A DNA stretch of 6,418 nucleotides, taken from the NCBI GenBank assembly GCA_026994125.1, contig JALWRJ010000221.1:1-6418 (forward strand), given 5' to 3'. Position 1 is the first letter of the stretch, and each line of letters opens with the position of its first letter. Source of the DNA: Cyclobacteriaceae bacterium. Its GTDB lineage: Bacteria > Bacteroidota > Bacteroidia > Cytophagales > Cyclobacteriaceae. The notes under the pieces were generated by a model, which was not told the DNA's origin, searched no databases, and saw only the letters and a program-made list of their open reading frames with translations. The translations under genes were made by a program, and so were the position numbers. Positions 5,958 to 6,418 of this stretch are shown here, piece by piece.

Positions 5958-6418
5958 TTAAACGGTTATATTCTTTTGCAAATGAGTTGTATCATTCTCA
6001 ACCAACAACTTAAATATTTTTCCTTGGTTTTCAAGCACATACAAACAAAGATTGGTGTGTGCAAACCTGTCCATTTCGGCTATGGGCAAACCCAAAAGCT
6101 GCGTTAAAAATATACGCAAGGCACGCCCATGCATGCAAACCAATAGTTTAGTTGCCTTTACTTCAAGGATAAACTCAATAACCGCTGCTTGGCGTTGGGC
6201 CACTGCGGCCGGGCTCTCTCCTGCTTCAATGGCCAAATCTACCTGCCCACCGGCCCATTTGGCGGTTAATTCTTTAAAAAATTGTTTATCCGCAAAGCCA
6301 GCCACTACACCCTCAAATTTTCCCCAACCAATTTCATCCAGGCCGGCCATTTGTTTATGGGGAATGCCCTGATCGATAAACCCTTGTACCGATTGCTGGG
6401 TACGCTGTAAGGTTGAGG
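5958..6418 (-). CDS. Histidine phosphatase family protein (phosphoglycerate-mutase-like), N-terminus outside window
   Basis: The reading frame stays open from the stop at 5958 to the window edge, giving about 152 residues; the true start lies beyond 6418. Just inside the edge is STLQRTQQSV, the conserved segment with the pocket Arg (codon 6404-6402), followed by GLDEIGWGKFEGV, whose Glu is the usual acid residue. The second catalytic His is in CMHGRALR (His codon 6131-6129). The first catalytic motif (RHG) would be in the missing 45-50 residues. The family removes phosphate from small molecules, sugar phosphates or phosphoproteins through a phospho-histidine; substrate cannot be told here. 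No signal peptide can be assessed. The internal ATG at 6350 is not the start, because it would cut off the conserved LQRT segment. It is first of the visible genes in the operon, 4 bp before the DUF3347-like gene, but its link to the envelope lipoproteins is unclear and could be mere co-transcription. Confidence 0.88.
   Translation of the reverse strand, partial: STLQRTQQSVQGFIDQGIPHKQMAGLDEIGWGKFEGVVAGFADKQFFKELTAKWAGGQVDLAIEAGESPAAVAQRQAAVIEFILEVKATKLLVCMHGRALRIFLTQLLGLPIAEMDRFAHTNLCLYVLENQGKIFKLLVENDTTHLQKNITV

Noticed and set aside
5958..6350. Taking the ATG at 6350 as the start of the phosphatase
   Set aside because: The frame stays open to the window edge and the upstream codons encode the conserved LQRTQQS segment, so the gene is simply cut by the window.

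Overview
The window reads as a chromosomal piece of a Bacteroidota bacterium, probably of the Cytophagales/Chitinophagales kind; the exact lineage cannot be fixed from the sequence. The grounds are an UpxY-type NusG paralogue, a single-chain Ntn acylase with the N-terminus seen in Bacteroidota, short A-rich leaders without clear Shine-Dalgarno sequences, several promoter candidates that fit the Bacteroidota TTTG / TAnnTTTG pattern, and three lipoproteins in a row. Base composition is moderate to AT-rich and looks even across the genes, with no insertion sequence, tRNA, rRNA or CRISPR visible.

Layout. Bases 1-138 are non-coding and hold a 17-bp direct repeat with a 27-bp period that creates two overlapping leftward promoter-like sequences. 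Bases 139-657 (minus) encode an UpxY-like antiterminator, probably the first gene of a surface polysaccharide locus lying to the left. Bases 658-783 form a divergent promoter region. Bases 784-3198 and 3203-3580 (plus) are a two-gene unit: a penicillin-acylase-family hydrolase and a small multi-pass membrane protein.

Bases 3595-6418 (minus) form a tight four-gene operon that converges on the acylase unit across only 14 bp. In transcription order it holds a histidine phosphatase (cut by the window edge), a lipoprotein resembling a diverged DUF3347 domain, a TlpA/ResA-type thioredoxin lipoprotein, and a sialidase-fold beta-propeller lipoprotein with a CxCCQT ... GCPVNGP cysteine signature. Gaps between these genes are 4, 0 and 10 bp.

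How the genes may work together. The three consecutive envelope lipoproteins (DUF3347-like, TlpA-like, CxCC propeller) look like one thiol- or metal-handling module: the thioredoxin could keep the CxCC cluster reduced, and DUF3347 relatives often sit in copper/heavy-metal loci. This is inference from motifs and gene order, and it is the most interesting point in the window. The acylase is a complete Ntn hydrolase by its visible residues, with a His at beta position 23 as in cephalosporin/AHL acylases rather than the Gln of penicillin G acylase; its substrate is unknown.
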